A stretch of 64,000 bases of DNA from Flavobacterium psychrotrophum (lineage in GTDB: Bacteria > Bacteroidota > Bacteroidia > Flavobacteriales > Flavobacteriaceae): the NCBI RefSeq assembly GCF_003403075.1, contig NZ_CP031557.1, positions 2,852,001-2,916,000 of the forward strand, written 5' to 3'. The notes beneath the pieces are model-generated. The model was not told where the DNA came from. It searched no databases and worked only from the letters and a program-made list of their open reading frames with translations. Made by a program: the position numbers and the translations under genes. Position 1 is the first letter of the stretch. The number at the start of each line of letters is the position of its first letter. Of this stretch, positions 45,147 through 53,957 are shown piece after piece.

Positions 45147-45563
45147 ATGCCATTATTTCCGGAATTTACCATCGCAATCGTGTTGGGGGCACTATTGCTA
45201 TTTTACCTGGTCTTTCGGTTTCTAAACAGTAGACCGGGGTATCGCTCCCGAAAAAATGAATTACTTGAACGGTTTCAGTCCTTAAGAGTAAAATCTATTA
45301 AAATGCAGGAGGCACTCAGCAATTATATTTTGACTGAGCATGTGCTGAAAGATATTTTTGTAGATAGCTACACTTATGGAGATTTCCTGAAATACCTTCA
45401 AAAAAACCACATTCAGTACTTGTCTGATAAAAATTATGCAAGGCTTAAAAACAGTGACAACCGCTTACTGCTAAAGCAAACACAACAAGTACTCGAAGAA
45501 CAGGAGAACAAGCTTGTTGATGCTGAAAGCAAGCTTGAGACGGTACTGCAGAAGAAAAGTTAA
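45147..45563 (+). CDS. small single-span membrane protein with coiled coil, unknown function
   Basis: 138 residues. One N-terminal membrane helix (FTIAIVLGALLLFYLVFRF), a basic stretch after it (GYRSRKNELLERF), then a cytoplasmic helical body ending in a coiled coil (QTQQVLEEQENKLVDAESKL). No family recognised. Its stop codon shares bases with the stop of the convergent muramidase-like gene (TTAA at 45560-45563). Monocistronic. Confidence 0.65.
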   Translation: MPLFPEFTIAIVLGALLLFYLVFRFLNSRPGYRSRKNELLERFQSLRVKSIKMQEALSNYILTEHVLKDIFVDSYTYGDFLKYLQKNHIQYLSDKNYARLKNSDNRLLLKQTQQVLEEQENKLVDAESKLETVLQKKS

Positions 45564-46210
45564 GCTTTTACTTTTGGAGAAGGATGTGCTACTATGTTAG
45601 AAGTATCATAGCCGCCAAATTTTTTGATGTAACTTTTTAAAGATGTACCAAAACCATCGCGGTAGCCATTGCGCCCATTACTGTTTAAAAACACTTTTAC
45701 AGAATTGGCACCGGCTAAATGCGCAGCGGCAAGTATGCCCGATTCGGTTATTGTAACACCACGGATAACCTGGCCTTCGTAGCGGCCTATTTCATTTCTA
45801 AGTTCCCATTTGTTCTTGCAAAGAAGGGCTTTAAAAGCACGCTCCTGAAGGCCGGGATTATTTAAAAAGTTTTTTGTATTATAAATACCAAGGGCGCGAA
45901 GTGCTGTTTTGCCAAACTGGTATTTGCCCATGTAGCCATAACGGTTAACAAGCTTATAAAGGCCCTGGCTCTCTTTAATGCCTACTGCCTGTTTAAAGCC
46001 TACATAAGATTTTCCGGTAAATGGAAAGTTGAAGTTGATCTTGGCGGTTTCATCTATTGTAGGAACCGAGTAATGTGTTATCTCGTCTTCGGAAAGGTGA
46101 AATCCTTCTATCCTTCCAAATTGTTTTTCCTCTTTAGTCTTGAAACCGGTACTAACGGTTGCAATGAATAGGGCAAGCCCTGAAAAGTATATCCATTGTT
46201 TTACTAACAT
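45560..46210 (-). CDS. secreted lysozyme/transglycosylase-like protein
   Basis: 216 residues. N-terminal signal anchor (WIYFSGLALFIATVSTGF). The mature part begins near residue 70 with a transglycosylase-like core: GIKESQGLYKLVNRYGYMGK contains a Glu in the position of the lysozyme catalytic acid, followed by YQFGKTALRALGIY and AAAHLAGANSV. This layout matches Bacteroidota muramidase-like proteins that cut peptidoglycan. Transcribed from its own promoter box at 46257. Catalytic activity is inferred. Confidence 0.7.
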   Translation of the reverse strand: MLVKQWIYFSGLALFIATVSTGFKTKEEKQFGRIEGFHLSEDEITHYSVPTIDETAKINFNFPFTGKSYVGFKQAVGIKESQGLYKLVNRYGYMGKYQFGKTALRALGIYNTKNFLNNPGLQERAFKALLCKNKWELRNEIGRYEGQVIRGVTITESGILAAAHLAGANSVKVFLNSNGRNGYRDGFGTSLKSYIKKFGGYDTSNIVAHPSPKVKA

Positions 46211-46256
46211 GTAATTTTATTTCTCATAATCTGTCACCTTATGAATTTCACAGTCG

Positions 46257-46290
46257 CAAATATACGCAAAAAATCTAACCTGATTTACAA
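46257..46290 (-). promoter_or_regulatory. putative promoter of the muramidase-like gene (TTG-N23-TATATTTG)
   Basis: On the minus strand a TTG at 46288-46290, a 23-base spacer and an exact -7 box at 46257-46264. The ATG is 47 bases downstream. Confidence 0.6.
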
Positions 46291-46422
46291 CTACTTAGCA
46301 ACACCGGTTACTTTAACTTTACTTTAAGATTACAAAACCCATTGCGAAAACCGTACAAACACCACTAAACAAAGGGATTAACAAGAGCTGTTTTAGGAAG
46401 TGAAAATGTATAAAAAAAAGCA

Positions 46423-46462
46423 AAAAAAATATCCAAACAGCTCTAAAACCGTTTGGATATTT
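46423..46462 (-). terminator. terminator after mltG
   Basis: AATATCCAAAC / GTTTGGATATT stem with a 12-base loop, followed on the minus strand by an eight-T run. Confidence 0.9.
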
Positions 46463-46480
46463 TAAAATTTTTGTAGGATT

Positions 46481-47521
46481 TTACCTCTTTATACCCATCT
46501 TTTCTACCCAGGCAACATACTTTTGGCGGTTTACTTCGTGTTGTGCCGGGGTAACGGCAAACTCATGGTAACCAAAATTAGTAACACTGGCACAAAAATA
46601 AATATAGTTGTGCTTTTCAGGATTTAGTACAGCGTCAATAGCGGTAATATCTGGCATTGCTATAGGCCCAGGAGGCAAGCCGGCATACTTGTAGGTATTG
46701 TAAGGCGAGTCTATAACTAAATCTTTAAAAAACACACGTTTTATAACCTGGTCAAAATCGCCAGACTGTTTCTTGATGGAATAAATAACGGTAGGGTCGG
46801 CCTCAAGCTTCATCCCTTTATTAACACGGTTAAGATATACACCGGCTACACGCGGCCTCTCATCGGTCTTTACCGTTTCTTTATGTACTATACTGGCAAG
46901 CGCAGAAACCTGCAATGGTGTAAGTCCTAATGCCTCAGCTTTGGCTGTACGCTCTGGCGTCCAGAATTTTCGATACTCTTTAATCATTTTATCGCGCACC
47001 TTAGTTGCCGATGTGTTCCAGTAAAACTCATAAGAGTTAGGAATAAAAATACTAAGTACATTATCTTCATTAAGGCCGTTTTCTTCGAGAAAAGCCTTAT
47101 CTGTAAAGGCATTTAATATTTGCAGGCTATCTGGCTCTATTTGCTGAGACAGGCGCCCGGCAAGCCTTTGCAATGTTTCCTGATTATTAAATGACACATG
47201 AACTATTACAGGGTTACGCATTGAGCCAACAATATCGTTATTACTCATACCCTGTGTAAGTATGAATTTACCAGATTTTACATTTTCCGGATATTTTTTA
47301 AGGCCGGCTACCCAGTCAAATTTCTCCATATCTTCTACATAAGGGGTAAGCAGTTCTTTAGCCTTATCATAGTCAGATCCGCTGGGTATGTAGACAGCTA
47401 CTTCTTTTTGAGTAAATTTTGTATTTGCTACGTATATTTTCTGGTAGGCATTGTACCCATAATACGTTCCGCCGAGGATGAATATCAGCGAAAAAATTGC
47501 AATAAATCTTCTTAGTTTCAA
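46481..47521 (-). CDS. mltG: endolytic murein transglycosylase MltG
   Basis: 346 residues. An N-terminal membrane helix (FIAIFSLIFILGGTYYGYNA), a LysM-like/YceG N-terminal region, and the YceG domain with the catalytic Glu in ASIVHKETVKTDERP and the tail IYSIKKQSGDFDQVIK. MltG cleaves nascent glycan strands and acts with the elongation machinery at the inner membrane. It is the third gene of the dapF-GNAT-mltG unit, 16 bases after the GNAT gene, and ends at a strong terminator. Confidence 0.93.
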   Translation of the reverse strand: MKLRRFIAIFSLIFILGGTYYGYNAYQKIYVANTKFTQKEVAVYIPSGSDYDKAKELLTPYVEDMEKFDWVAGLKKYPENVKSGKFILTQGMSNNDIVGSMRNPVIVHVSFNNQETLQRLAGRLSQQIEPDSLQILNAFTDKAFLEENGLNEDNVLSIFIPNSYEFYWNTSATKVRDKMIKEYRKFWTPERTAKAEALGLTPLQVSALASIVHKETVKTDERPRVAGVYLNRVNKGMKLEADPTVIYSIKKQSGDFDQVIKRVFFKDLVIDSPYNTYKYAGLPPGPIAMPDITAIDAVLNPEKHNYIYFCASVTNFGYHEFAVTPAQHEVNRQKYVAWVEKMGIKR

Positions 47522-47537
47522 GGTTATAATTTTAAAA

Positions 47538-48065
47538 TTATTTGTTTATCAACTGGTATAAGGCTTCGTCTGCATAGGTAGTCCCTCGCTTGTTCCACTC
47601 TTTTTTTATACCTATCAAATCAAAGCCAAAATTAGTAAAAAGGGCGGCACTTGCAATATTTGACGTATCAATATTTGCATAGAGCTGATGCAGGTTTAAA
47701 ATACTGAATGCGTATTGCTTAACAAGGCCAAGTGACTCACTGCCCAGGCCTTTACCCCTGTTACCTTCGTCAGCAATAATAATCCCTATTCCGGCTCTTT
47801 GATTGGCCGGGTCAAAGTCAAACAAGTCAATAAGACCTACGGCATCAAAACTGCCCCTCATGCAAATGGCAAGCCGCAACTGCTTAGCCTCATAAATATC
47901 CTGGTGGGCATTTTCAAGGTACTGCCGTATAAGGAAACGACTGTATGGCGTTTGCGTGTAACTAACTTCCCACAGTGCCTCATTATTTTCTATACGATAA
48001 ATAAACTCAAGGTCTTCGGGCTCCAGTGCGCGCAGGTAAATTGTATTTCCGGTTAAGGTTACCAC
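47538..48065 (-). CDS. GNAT family N-acetyltransferase
   Basis: 175 residues. The acetyl-CoA site motif A is visible as AGIGIIIADEGNRGKGLGSE, with the R/Q-x-x-G-x-G/A pattern, and NLHQLYANIDTSNIASAALF as motif B. It resembles RimJ/SpeG-type enzymes (NIEALWEVSY-like start, actual IENNEALWEVSY). The substrate is unknown; position between dapF and mltG makes an envelope-linked target possible. Its start overlaps the dapF stop by 7 bases. Confidence 0.85.
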   Translation of the reverse strand: MVTLTGNTIYLRALEPEDLEFIYRIENNEALWEVSYTQTPYSRFLIRQYLENAHQDIYEAKQLRLAICMRGSFDAVGLIDLFDFDPANQRAGIGIIIADEGNRGKGLGSESLGLVKQYAFSILNLHQLYANIDTSNIASAALFTNFGFDLIGIKKEWNKRGTTYADEALYQLINK

Positions 48066-48844
48066 TCGGCTTCGCCTTTAAATACAAAACGTGCAGGCCC
48101 TGTAAGATATACATCCTTAAACTGCTTGCCATCTTGCGTAAAAGACACGCTAAGCGAGCCTCCGGGTGTTTGCAGGCTAATCGTATCAGACGTGGTTTTA
48201 CCTAAAACCTTCATGGCTATGGCCACGGCAGTAACACCGGTACCACATGAAAAAGTTTCATCTTCTACACCCCTTTCATACGTTCGCACTGAAAATTTGT
48301 CAGGACCTGACTGGTTTACAAAGTTTACGTTTGCACCAGCATCTCCATACAACCCGCTATAGCGTATGTTAGCCCCTATTTGTTTTACATCGAGTTGTTG
48401 CAAATCGTCTACCAGCTCTACATGATGCGGCGATCCTGTATCAAGAAACAGGTAATTTTCATATATCGATACCGTATTAACGTCTTTCATATGCAATGAT
48501 ACTATACCATCATCACTTATGGTAGCGTGGTGGCGACCATCTACAGCTTCAAACTCTGTTTCATTATCTATAATGCCCAGCGCATTGGCAAAAGCCACTA
48601 TGCAACGGCCTCCGTTTCCGCACATCGTGCTGGTATTTCCATCAGAATTGTAGTATACCATACGAAAATCAGTACTACCTGCGTTCTCTAATAAGATGAG
48701 CCCGTCTGCACCAATGCCAAACCTTCGGTCGCACAGTTGCGAAACAAGTTTGGTATCATTTTTGGGAAAGATATCATCGCGGTTGTCTATCATTACAAAA
48801 TCGTTACCGGTACCCTGGTATTTGTAAAAGGTGTATTCCATCAT
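48059..48844 (-). CDS. dapF: diaminopimelate epimerase
   Basis: 261 residues. The active-site cysteines are in TMCGNGGRC (Cys75) and TFSCGTGVTA (second Cys near residue 200); YKYQGTGNDFVMIDNR is the typical start. It converts LL- to meso-diaminopimelate for peptidoglycan and lysine. Two adjacent ATGs allow a start at 48844 or 48841. First gene of the operon with the GNAT and mltG genes; a -7 box lies 15 bases upstream. Confidence 0.95.
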   Translation of the reverse strand: MMEYTFYKYQGTGNDFVMIDNRDDIFPKNDTKLVSQLCDRRFGIGADGLILLENAGSTDFRMVYYNSDGNTSTMCGNGGRCIVAFANALGIIDNETEFEAVDGRHHATISDDGIVSLHMKDVNTVSIYENYLFLDTGSPHHVELVDDLQQLDVKQIGANIRYSGLYGDAGANVNFVNQSGPDKFSVRTYERGVEDETFSCGTGVTAVAIAMKVLGKTTSDTISLQTPGGSLSVSFTQDGKQFKDVYLTGPARFVFKGEAEW

Positions 48845-48858
48845 GCAAGTTATATGGG

Positions 48859-48866
48859 CAAAAGTA
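48859..48866 (-). promoter_or_regulatory. putative Bacteroidota -7 box (TACTTTTG) for dapF operon
   Basis: Exact TAnnTTTG match on the minus strand, 15 bases before the dapF start. Confidence 0.5.
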
Positions 48867-49116
48867 CGAATATAAACAATGAACTAATCTTGACTTTTTT
48901 GATTGAAGCGAAAAATAGGGATTTTTGTTTCAGATTTTGACTTTTTGGCACTGCATAGCAGCGCTACGGAGTAAGAAAACAGGTAAAATATGGAGCGAAA
49001 AGACCAGTTTGCAGCCAATTGAAAAAAGGCAAGAGTAGTTCAATATGTAAAGCAAGGCAAACCCTGCACTTTAACTATAGTTTTAACCTTTAAAATAATT
49101 AAATACTGTTTTACTT

Positions 49117-50517
49117 ATGAAACAAATTTCAAGCCTGTTTTTGGTATCCCTGCTTAGTGGTGCCACTACCCTTGGAGCATATAAACTGGTATTTGATAAT
49201 GACACGCAAAACAATGCCTTATCAATTGCCGCTCCGCAAACCAGTTCAGCCAGAAATGTATCGTATGGTGCACCCAGTGCAGAAATCTCTGATTTTACCG
49301 CTGCCGCAGATAAAGCCGTACATACCGTAGTTCACGTAAAAAACACCGTTTACCGCAACGGTCCACAGTCTATGATGGATTATATGTTTGGCGCACGCGG
49401 CGGGCAGCAGCAGGCACAGGTGGGCACCGGTAGTGGTGTTATAATTACCCAGGATGGCTACATTGTGACAAACAACCACGTAATTCAGAACGCTAACGAG
49501 CTGGAGGTAACGCTTAATAACAATAAAACATATAAAGCTAAGCTGGTAGGTACCGATAGCAAAATGGACATCGCACTTTTAAAAGTAGATACCAATGAAA
49601 AGCTGCCCTATGCCACCTTTGGTAATAGTGATGATATTAAGGTGGGCGAATGGGTACTTGCCGTCGGTAACCCTTATAATCTTACCTCTACCGTTACCGC
49701 AGGTATAGTATCGGCTAAGGCGCGTAACCTGAGCAAAGACGGCTTACAATCTTTCATTCAGACGGATGCCGCCGTAAACCCCGGTAACAGCGGTGGTGCC
49801 CTTGTAAATACCCGTGGCGAACTTGTGGGCATTAACACCATGATATCGAGCACTACAGGATCTTATGTAGGGTATTCGTTTGCAGTACCAAGCAACATTA
49901 CCCGCAAAATTGTAGAAGACCTTATGGAGTATGGTAACGTGCAGCGCGGTGCACTGGGCATACAGGGTGGTGAGCTTAACAGCATATCAGCAAGAGAGTT
50001 TGGTGTTACAGATACCCAGGGCTTTTTTGTAAACAGCGTTGTAGATAAAAGCGGTGCACAGAAAGCCGGCATCAAAAAAGGCGATATCATTAAAAAGATA
50101 GACAACACTATTATAAACGGGTTCTCAGACCTTAATGCTGCCATAGTAACCAAGCGCCCTGATGATGTGGTAAAAATAATAGTTCAGCGTAATGGCGAAA
50201 CCATGACTGTTCCTGTAAAGCTTACTAAAAATGAGATAAACAGCTTTACTTATGACGGCCTTGAAATGGAAGATCTTACCGCTGCCGAAAAGAAAGCGCT
50301 TAAAATAGATTATGGTGTAAGGATAAAAGAAATTACCGACGAAAATTATATGCCGTACTATGAAGAACTTAAAGGCGGCATTATCCTGACCATAAATAAT
50401 ACTAAGGCTACCGATATTACTACGGTAACTGAAATACTTTCTCGCAAAGGCCCTAATAACCATGTTAAGGTAGAAATGCTTACCAAAAACAGAGAGCTGC
50501 TGCGATTTATAATGTAA
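49117..50517 (+). CDS. Do/DegP-like periplasmic serine protease
   Basis: 466 residues. Signal segment at 1-22 (ISSLFLVSLLSGATTLGAY). The trypsin-like domain has the catalytic triad His121 (VTNNHVI), Asp151 (KMDIALL) and Ser225 (NPGNSGGALV). Two PDZ domains follow (about 260-350, GALGIQGGELNSIS; and about 370-460, including ILTINNTKATDI). It degrades or refolds damaged periplasmic proteins. The MMDYMFGARGGQQQ linker is a DegQ-like LA loop. Monocistronic with a terminator at 50551. Confidence 0.92.
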   Translation: MKQISSLFLVSLLSGATTLGAYKLVFDNDTQNNALSIAAPQTSSARNVSYGAPSAEISDFTAAADKAVHTVVHVKNTVYRNGPQSMMDYMFGARGGQQQAQVGTGSGVIITQDGYIVTNNHVIQNANELEVTLNNNKTYKAKLVGTDSKMDIALLKVDTNEKLPYATFGNSDDIKVGEWVLAVGNPYNLTSTVTAGIVSAKARNLSKDGLQSFIQTDAAVNPGNSGGALVNTRGELVGINTMISSTTGSYVGYSFAVPSNITRKIVEDLMEYGNVQRGALGIQGGELNSISAREFGVTDTQGFFVNSVVDKSGAQKAGIKKGDIIKKIDNTIINGFSDLNAAIVTKRPDDVVKIIVQRNGETMTVPVKLTKNEINSFTYDGLEMEDLTAAEKKALKIDYGVRIKEITDENYMPYYEELKGGIILTINNTKATDITTVTEILSRKGPNNHVKVEMLTKNRELLRFIM

Positions 50518-50550
50518 ATTTTCATCTTGCTTTATATTATTTTGTTTCCT

Positions 50551-50584
50551 GTACCCCCGCACTCACGGGGGTACTTTTGTTTTT
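50551..50584 (+). terminator. terminator after the DegP-like gene
   Basis: GTACCCCCG / CGGGGGTAC stem with a six-base loop, then TTTTGTTTTT. Confidence 0.87.
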
Positions 50585-50648
50585 ACAGGTAACCTTTAGG
50601 TTAGTCATTAATTAACCTTCGCCCAACTTTTAGTTCAGGTTGTTACTT

Positions 50649-50656
50649 TACTTTTG
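50649..50656 (+). promoter_or_regulatory. putative Bacteroidota -7 box (TACTTTTG)
   Basis: Exact TAnnTTTG match 19 bases before the ATG at 50675; a TTTA at 50629-50632 could serve as a weak -33. Confidence 0.5.
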
Positions 50657-50674
50657 GGATGAAATTTTTACCTG

Positions 50675-51037
50675 ATGAAAAAAGTACTACGTAAAATCGA
50701 AATGTTGCTGCATAGTGCCATTGTAGCAGGGCTACTTATTGTTAGCTTAAAAATGATGCTTTCTGGGCTGTACTTTCCCGGATGCATCCTGGCTGGTCTT
50801 GTTATTGCCGCTACCTGCATAAGCCTCTTCTGGAAAAAACTGTCTATGTCTCCCAGATATGCACGGCTTACATGCTACTATCTGGAAGCGCCTGCATTTT
50901 TAATTTGCTGGCTGCATTTTAAACTGGGACATGAACCAATGCTTGCACAGGCGTATTTAATGGCTGCCGTTGTTTTTCCTTTTTTTGGATACATTAGTAA
51001 CATCAAGACGTATAAAACAAAAAAACGGGCAGCCTGA
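50675..51037 (+). CDS. small multi-span membrane protein of unknown function
   Basis: 120 residues with about four hydrophobic helices (for example HSAIVAGLLIVSLKMML and CILAGLVIAATCISLF) and basic ends (MKKVLRKIEM; KTYKTKKRAA). No family recognised. Its TGA stop (51035-51037) begins in the four-base loop of the following terminator and its last base is the first of the 3' arm. It faces the T9SS type A gene. Confidence 0.65.
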   Translation: MKKVLRKIEMLLHSAIVAGLLIVSLKMMLSGLYFPGCILAGLVIAATCISLFWKKLSMSPRYARLTCYYLEAPAFLICWLHFKLGHEPMLAQAYLMAAVVFPFFGYISNIKTYKTKKRAA

Positions 51038-51049
51038 GCTGCCCGTTTT
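51022..51049. terminator. bidirectional terminator overlapping a stop codon
   Basis: A perfect 12-bp stem AAAACGGGCAGC / GCTGCCCGTTTT with loop CTGA. T-rich flanks on both strands serve the membrane protein gene and the convergent T9SS gene. Confidence 0.88.
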
Positions 51050-51070
51050 CCATTTAATAAATAAGTAGTA

Positions 51071-53722
51071 TTACTTTTTAATCACTTTTATTGTTTTGGC
51101 AGCGCCATCTTCGGCAACGACCTTAACCATGTAAGTGCCTGCCGTAAGCGCACCAAGGCTTAGCTGTGCTTGTGTTGCATTTAAAGTTTTCTTCTCAAGA
51201 ACCAATTGCCCTAATAAGTTATGTACCTGAACACCACTAATGCTTTTAGTATAGCTTAGTGTAAGTACATCGTCTACAGGGTTAGGATAATATGTAAAAC
51301 TTTCTTTGCCAAAATCATCCAAACCAAGTGTTAAAGTAATGGTTACTGCAAAAGCCGGGCTTGAACAATCTGCTAAAGTTTGCACTGCATAATATGTAGC
51401 CCCATCAACCAGTACGGTTTGGGATGATACAACAGTAGTGAGTGCTTCATCGCTATACCATATTATAGTAGCCGCAGCATTAGCTTCAATTTCTATATCT
51501 TCAACCGTTGAACCTGTTACAAGGCTCTGGCTCGCATCTCCGTTTATGCTACCGGCACTATTAATTGTAACTGTAAACGATGATTCGGATGTACAATCAG
51601 GATTTGCAGCAGCAACTGCATAAACATATATAACCGTAGTCTGTGTAATTTCTGTACCTGCGGCAAGTTGTGTACCTGTACCACCTGTAGCAGTATAATA
51701 ATTACCTGTTTGTAGCGCAGGTAGTGTATAAGAATCACATTCTCTTAAATCGTCAAATTCAGTAGCTATTACAGAAGAAACAGTAATTACAACCGGGGTA
51801 CGTGTAGCACTTTCACATGTACCTTCTATTTTTGAAACAAAGAAAGTACCCGTAGTCAATAATGTATCTGCCGGTATAGCATTATCTCCGGTAGGTCCAA
51901 AATACCATTTAAGCCCACCGGCAACGGGTAGTTCAGCTCCTGTAATACCGGCACAATATGCAAGCGGATCTACTGTTGGTGCAGTTACATTACAGTTTAC
52001 GGTAAGCACACCACTTACATTTGTTGTGCTCCATATGCCACCTCCGTCAGCGGTATAACCACCATAAAGATAAGCTCCTGTATTAAGCTGAAAACGGCTT
52101 GCGTAGTAATAAGTACCCGGCGCAAGTGTAGCGCCTATAGCTGCACTAAACTCATCGTTATTACCTGCCTGTACATTAAAGGTAGCAGGCACCCAGGTTG
52201 TCCAGGCAGATGGATCGGTATTAGTTGTGCTTACACCTATCCACGCAGAAACACCGGCACCGGCACCGGCAGCCTCAGTAATTCCCTGACCGTAAGCGCG
52301 GGCATATATTGTACCCGTTTCACCCTGATTAATTGATAATGTAGCAGGCGACTGAAGGTTTACCCATGTTAGCTGTGCAACAGGTGCAGCCGCAGTAACA
52401 TTTACATAATAATCTTCAACCTGGCCATACCCTATTGCATCTGCAGCGCTGCATGGGCTTGTAGTAGCTGCATTATAGGATTTGAATACTCTCATCCTGG
52501 TTATTCCTATGGCGGCATTGGCAGGCACTGCAATGGTTCCCTGGGCAACCTGCCCGTCAATTCCGTCAGAGTCTACAATACTTCCTATTTGATAAACTTC
52601 ACCGTCATCGCTAAAATCACCATTTTTATTCCAGTCGAAAAATACGGTAAAATAGTTTGTAAAGCTTCCGTTTGTATTGCCTTTCAGTGCTATTGGATAG
52701 CTCTGCCCCTGGCTAACCTGCGCAGGAGCCAAAGCGGTAAAATCTTCCATATCTTCAGACGACGTTGCGTCTGCCGGGCTTTGATTATTTATACCTGCAA
52801 ATTCTACCGAAGTTATAGGCTCTACGGTATTATAAAAATCTACATCACAATAACATGGTGCGCCCGTGCTTTGTACCTGCACGGGTGTACTCAAAACAGC
52901 TGTACCGCCTGCCATACAAGAAACAGATGCCCTGTACCAGGTAGCTGTAGCCTGTATGGCACTATATGTATCACCCGTACCACCTGTAGCAACATTTGTA
53001 TACGTTACTCCATCGGCAGATGTTTGCCATTGAAAAGCCATGCCGGTAAAAGCATAATAAGGATCTAATGACAATGTAACGGGTTTTGAAGTACATATAG
53101 TTGCAGAAGAAGCCACCGTTACTGATGGCGCAGGTGTACCTGCGCAAGCACTGGCAGCTTCCTGGACAGCCGTAACTTCATCAAAAAATATCAGGAAGTC
53201 ACTCTCAAAATTAGAAAGTTCTGCATATACCCTTAAGTATATCTGGCTTCCACCTACTGGCGTAAAAGTTGCAGTGCGCGTAACACAATCTGCAGACTCA
53301 ACATGGTTAGAGGAATCTATGGCATCTATCGGACTCCATGGTCCCGTTGCAGAAGTGCCGTAATATACTGTAAATGTACCCCATTCCTGGTCGTTTGTTG
53401 TTGGTATAGAAGGAGAAGCTGCATAATCAAGTATACGGTATTGATAAGTTACAGTAACTTCTGTACCATTGCTTACCCCTATAGATGGCGAAATTAGTTC
53501 ACCTGTGTAGCCTTCAAACCACCCATCATAAAGATTAACATAAGTTGTACCGCCGCCGCTGCAAACAGTAGTGTCATCCCAATCGAATCCAGTCGTTAAC
53601 CACTCAATATCTTCAATGACATCAAAATTCTCTGAATAATTAATTTGCGCACTGCTTACAAAAAATGAAAGCAAGAGACCGAGACAGAGTAAAGCCCTGA
53701 GCCGAAGTAATTTTCTTTTCAT
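51071..53722 (-). CDS. secreted protein with GEVED-like domain and T9SS type A sorting domain
   Basis: 883 residues. Signal peptide at 1-25 (LLCLGLLLSFFVSSAQ). An N-terminal jelly-roll-like domain (28-190, with NYSENFD and FFDEVTAV), an Ig-like segment (about 200-290), a GEVED-like domain (about 295-445: FFDWNKNGDFSDDGEVYQIG and GYGQVEDYYVNV), a beta domain (450-590), further Ig-like segments, and the type A T9SS domain (about 812-883: FTYYPNPVDDVLTLSYTKSI ... KVIKK). Type A differs from the type C tails of the two giant proteins at 25374 and 30322. Exported by T9SS to the cell surface or medium; role unknown, adhesion is plausible. Confidence 0.87.
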   Translation of the reverse strand: MKRKLLRLRALLCLGLLLSFFVSSAQINYSENFDVIEDIEWLTTGFDWDDTTVCSGGGTTYVNLYDGWFEGYTGELISPSIGVSNGTEVTVTYQYRILDYAASPSIPTTNDQEWGTFTVYYGTSATGPWSPIDAIDSSNHVESADCVTRTATFTPVGGSQIYLRVYAELSNFESDFLIFFDEVTAVQEAASACAGTPAPSVTVASSATICTSKPVTLSLDPYYAFTGMAFQWQTSADGVTYTNVATGGTGDTYSAIQATATWYRASVSCMAGGTAVLSTPVQVQSTGAPCYCDVDFYNTVEPITSVEFAGINNQSPADATSSEDMEDFTALAPAQVSQGQSYPIALKGNTNGSFTNYFTVFFDWNKNGDFSDDGEVYQIGSIVDSDGIDGQVAQGTIAVPANAAIGITRMRVFKSYNAATTSPCSAADAIGYGQVEDYYVNVTAAAPVAQLTWVNLQSPATLSINQGETGTIYARAYGQGITEAAGAGAGVSAWIGVSTTNTDPSAWTTWVPATFNVQAGNNDEFSAAIGATLAPGTYYYASRFQLNTGAYLYGGYTADGGGIWSTTNVSGVLTVNCNVTAPTVDPLAYCAGITGAELPVAGGLKWYFGPTGDNAIPADTLLTTGTFFVSKIEGTCESATRTPVVITVSSVIATEFDDLRECDSYTLPALQTGNYYTATGGTGTQLAAGTEITQTTVIYVYAVAAANPDCTSESSFTVTINSAGSINGDASQSLVTGSTVEDIEIEANAAATIIWYSDEALTTVVSSQTVLVDGATYYAVQTLADCSSPAFAVTITLTLGLDDFGKESFTYYPNPVDDVLTLSYTKSISGVQVHNLLGQLVLEKKTLNATQAQLSLGALTAGTYMVKVVAEDGAAKTIKVIKK

Positions 53723-53923
53723 AATTAATTGGTTTTATAATCGTTAAATATAACAATTATATTGTTATATGTCTAAAAAATGGAAAAAATCATATTTAAA
53801 CAACAAAATATATAAATATAAACCAAATATTTTGCGATATAACCCCAAAACAACTCGTTATTATATAAAAATAAATCTTAAAAAATAATTAAAAATAATT
53901 TCACGAAAACGATTGAGTTTTTA

Positions 53924-53931
53924 TACATTTG
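53924..53931 (+). promoter_or_regulatory. putative Bacteroidota -7 box (TACATTTG) for the GAPDH gene
   Basis: Exact TAnnTTTG match 27 bases before the ATG at 53958, in an AT-rich spacer of 235 bases. Confidence 0.5.
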
Positions 53932-53957
53932 CCAAATAAAACAACAATACAGCAACA

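Noticed and set aside
53723..53957. Riboswitch upstream of the GAPDH gene
   Set aside because: Very AT-rich spacer with no conserved aptamer-like stems seen.
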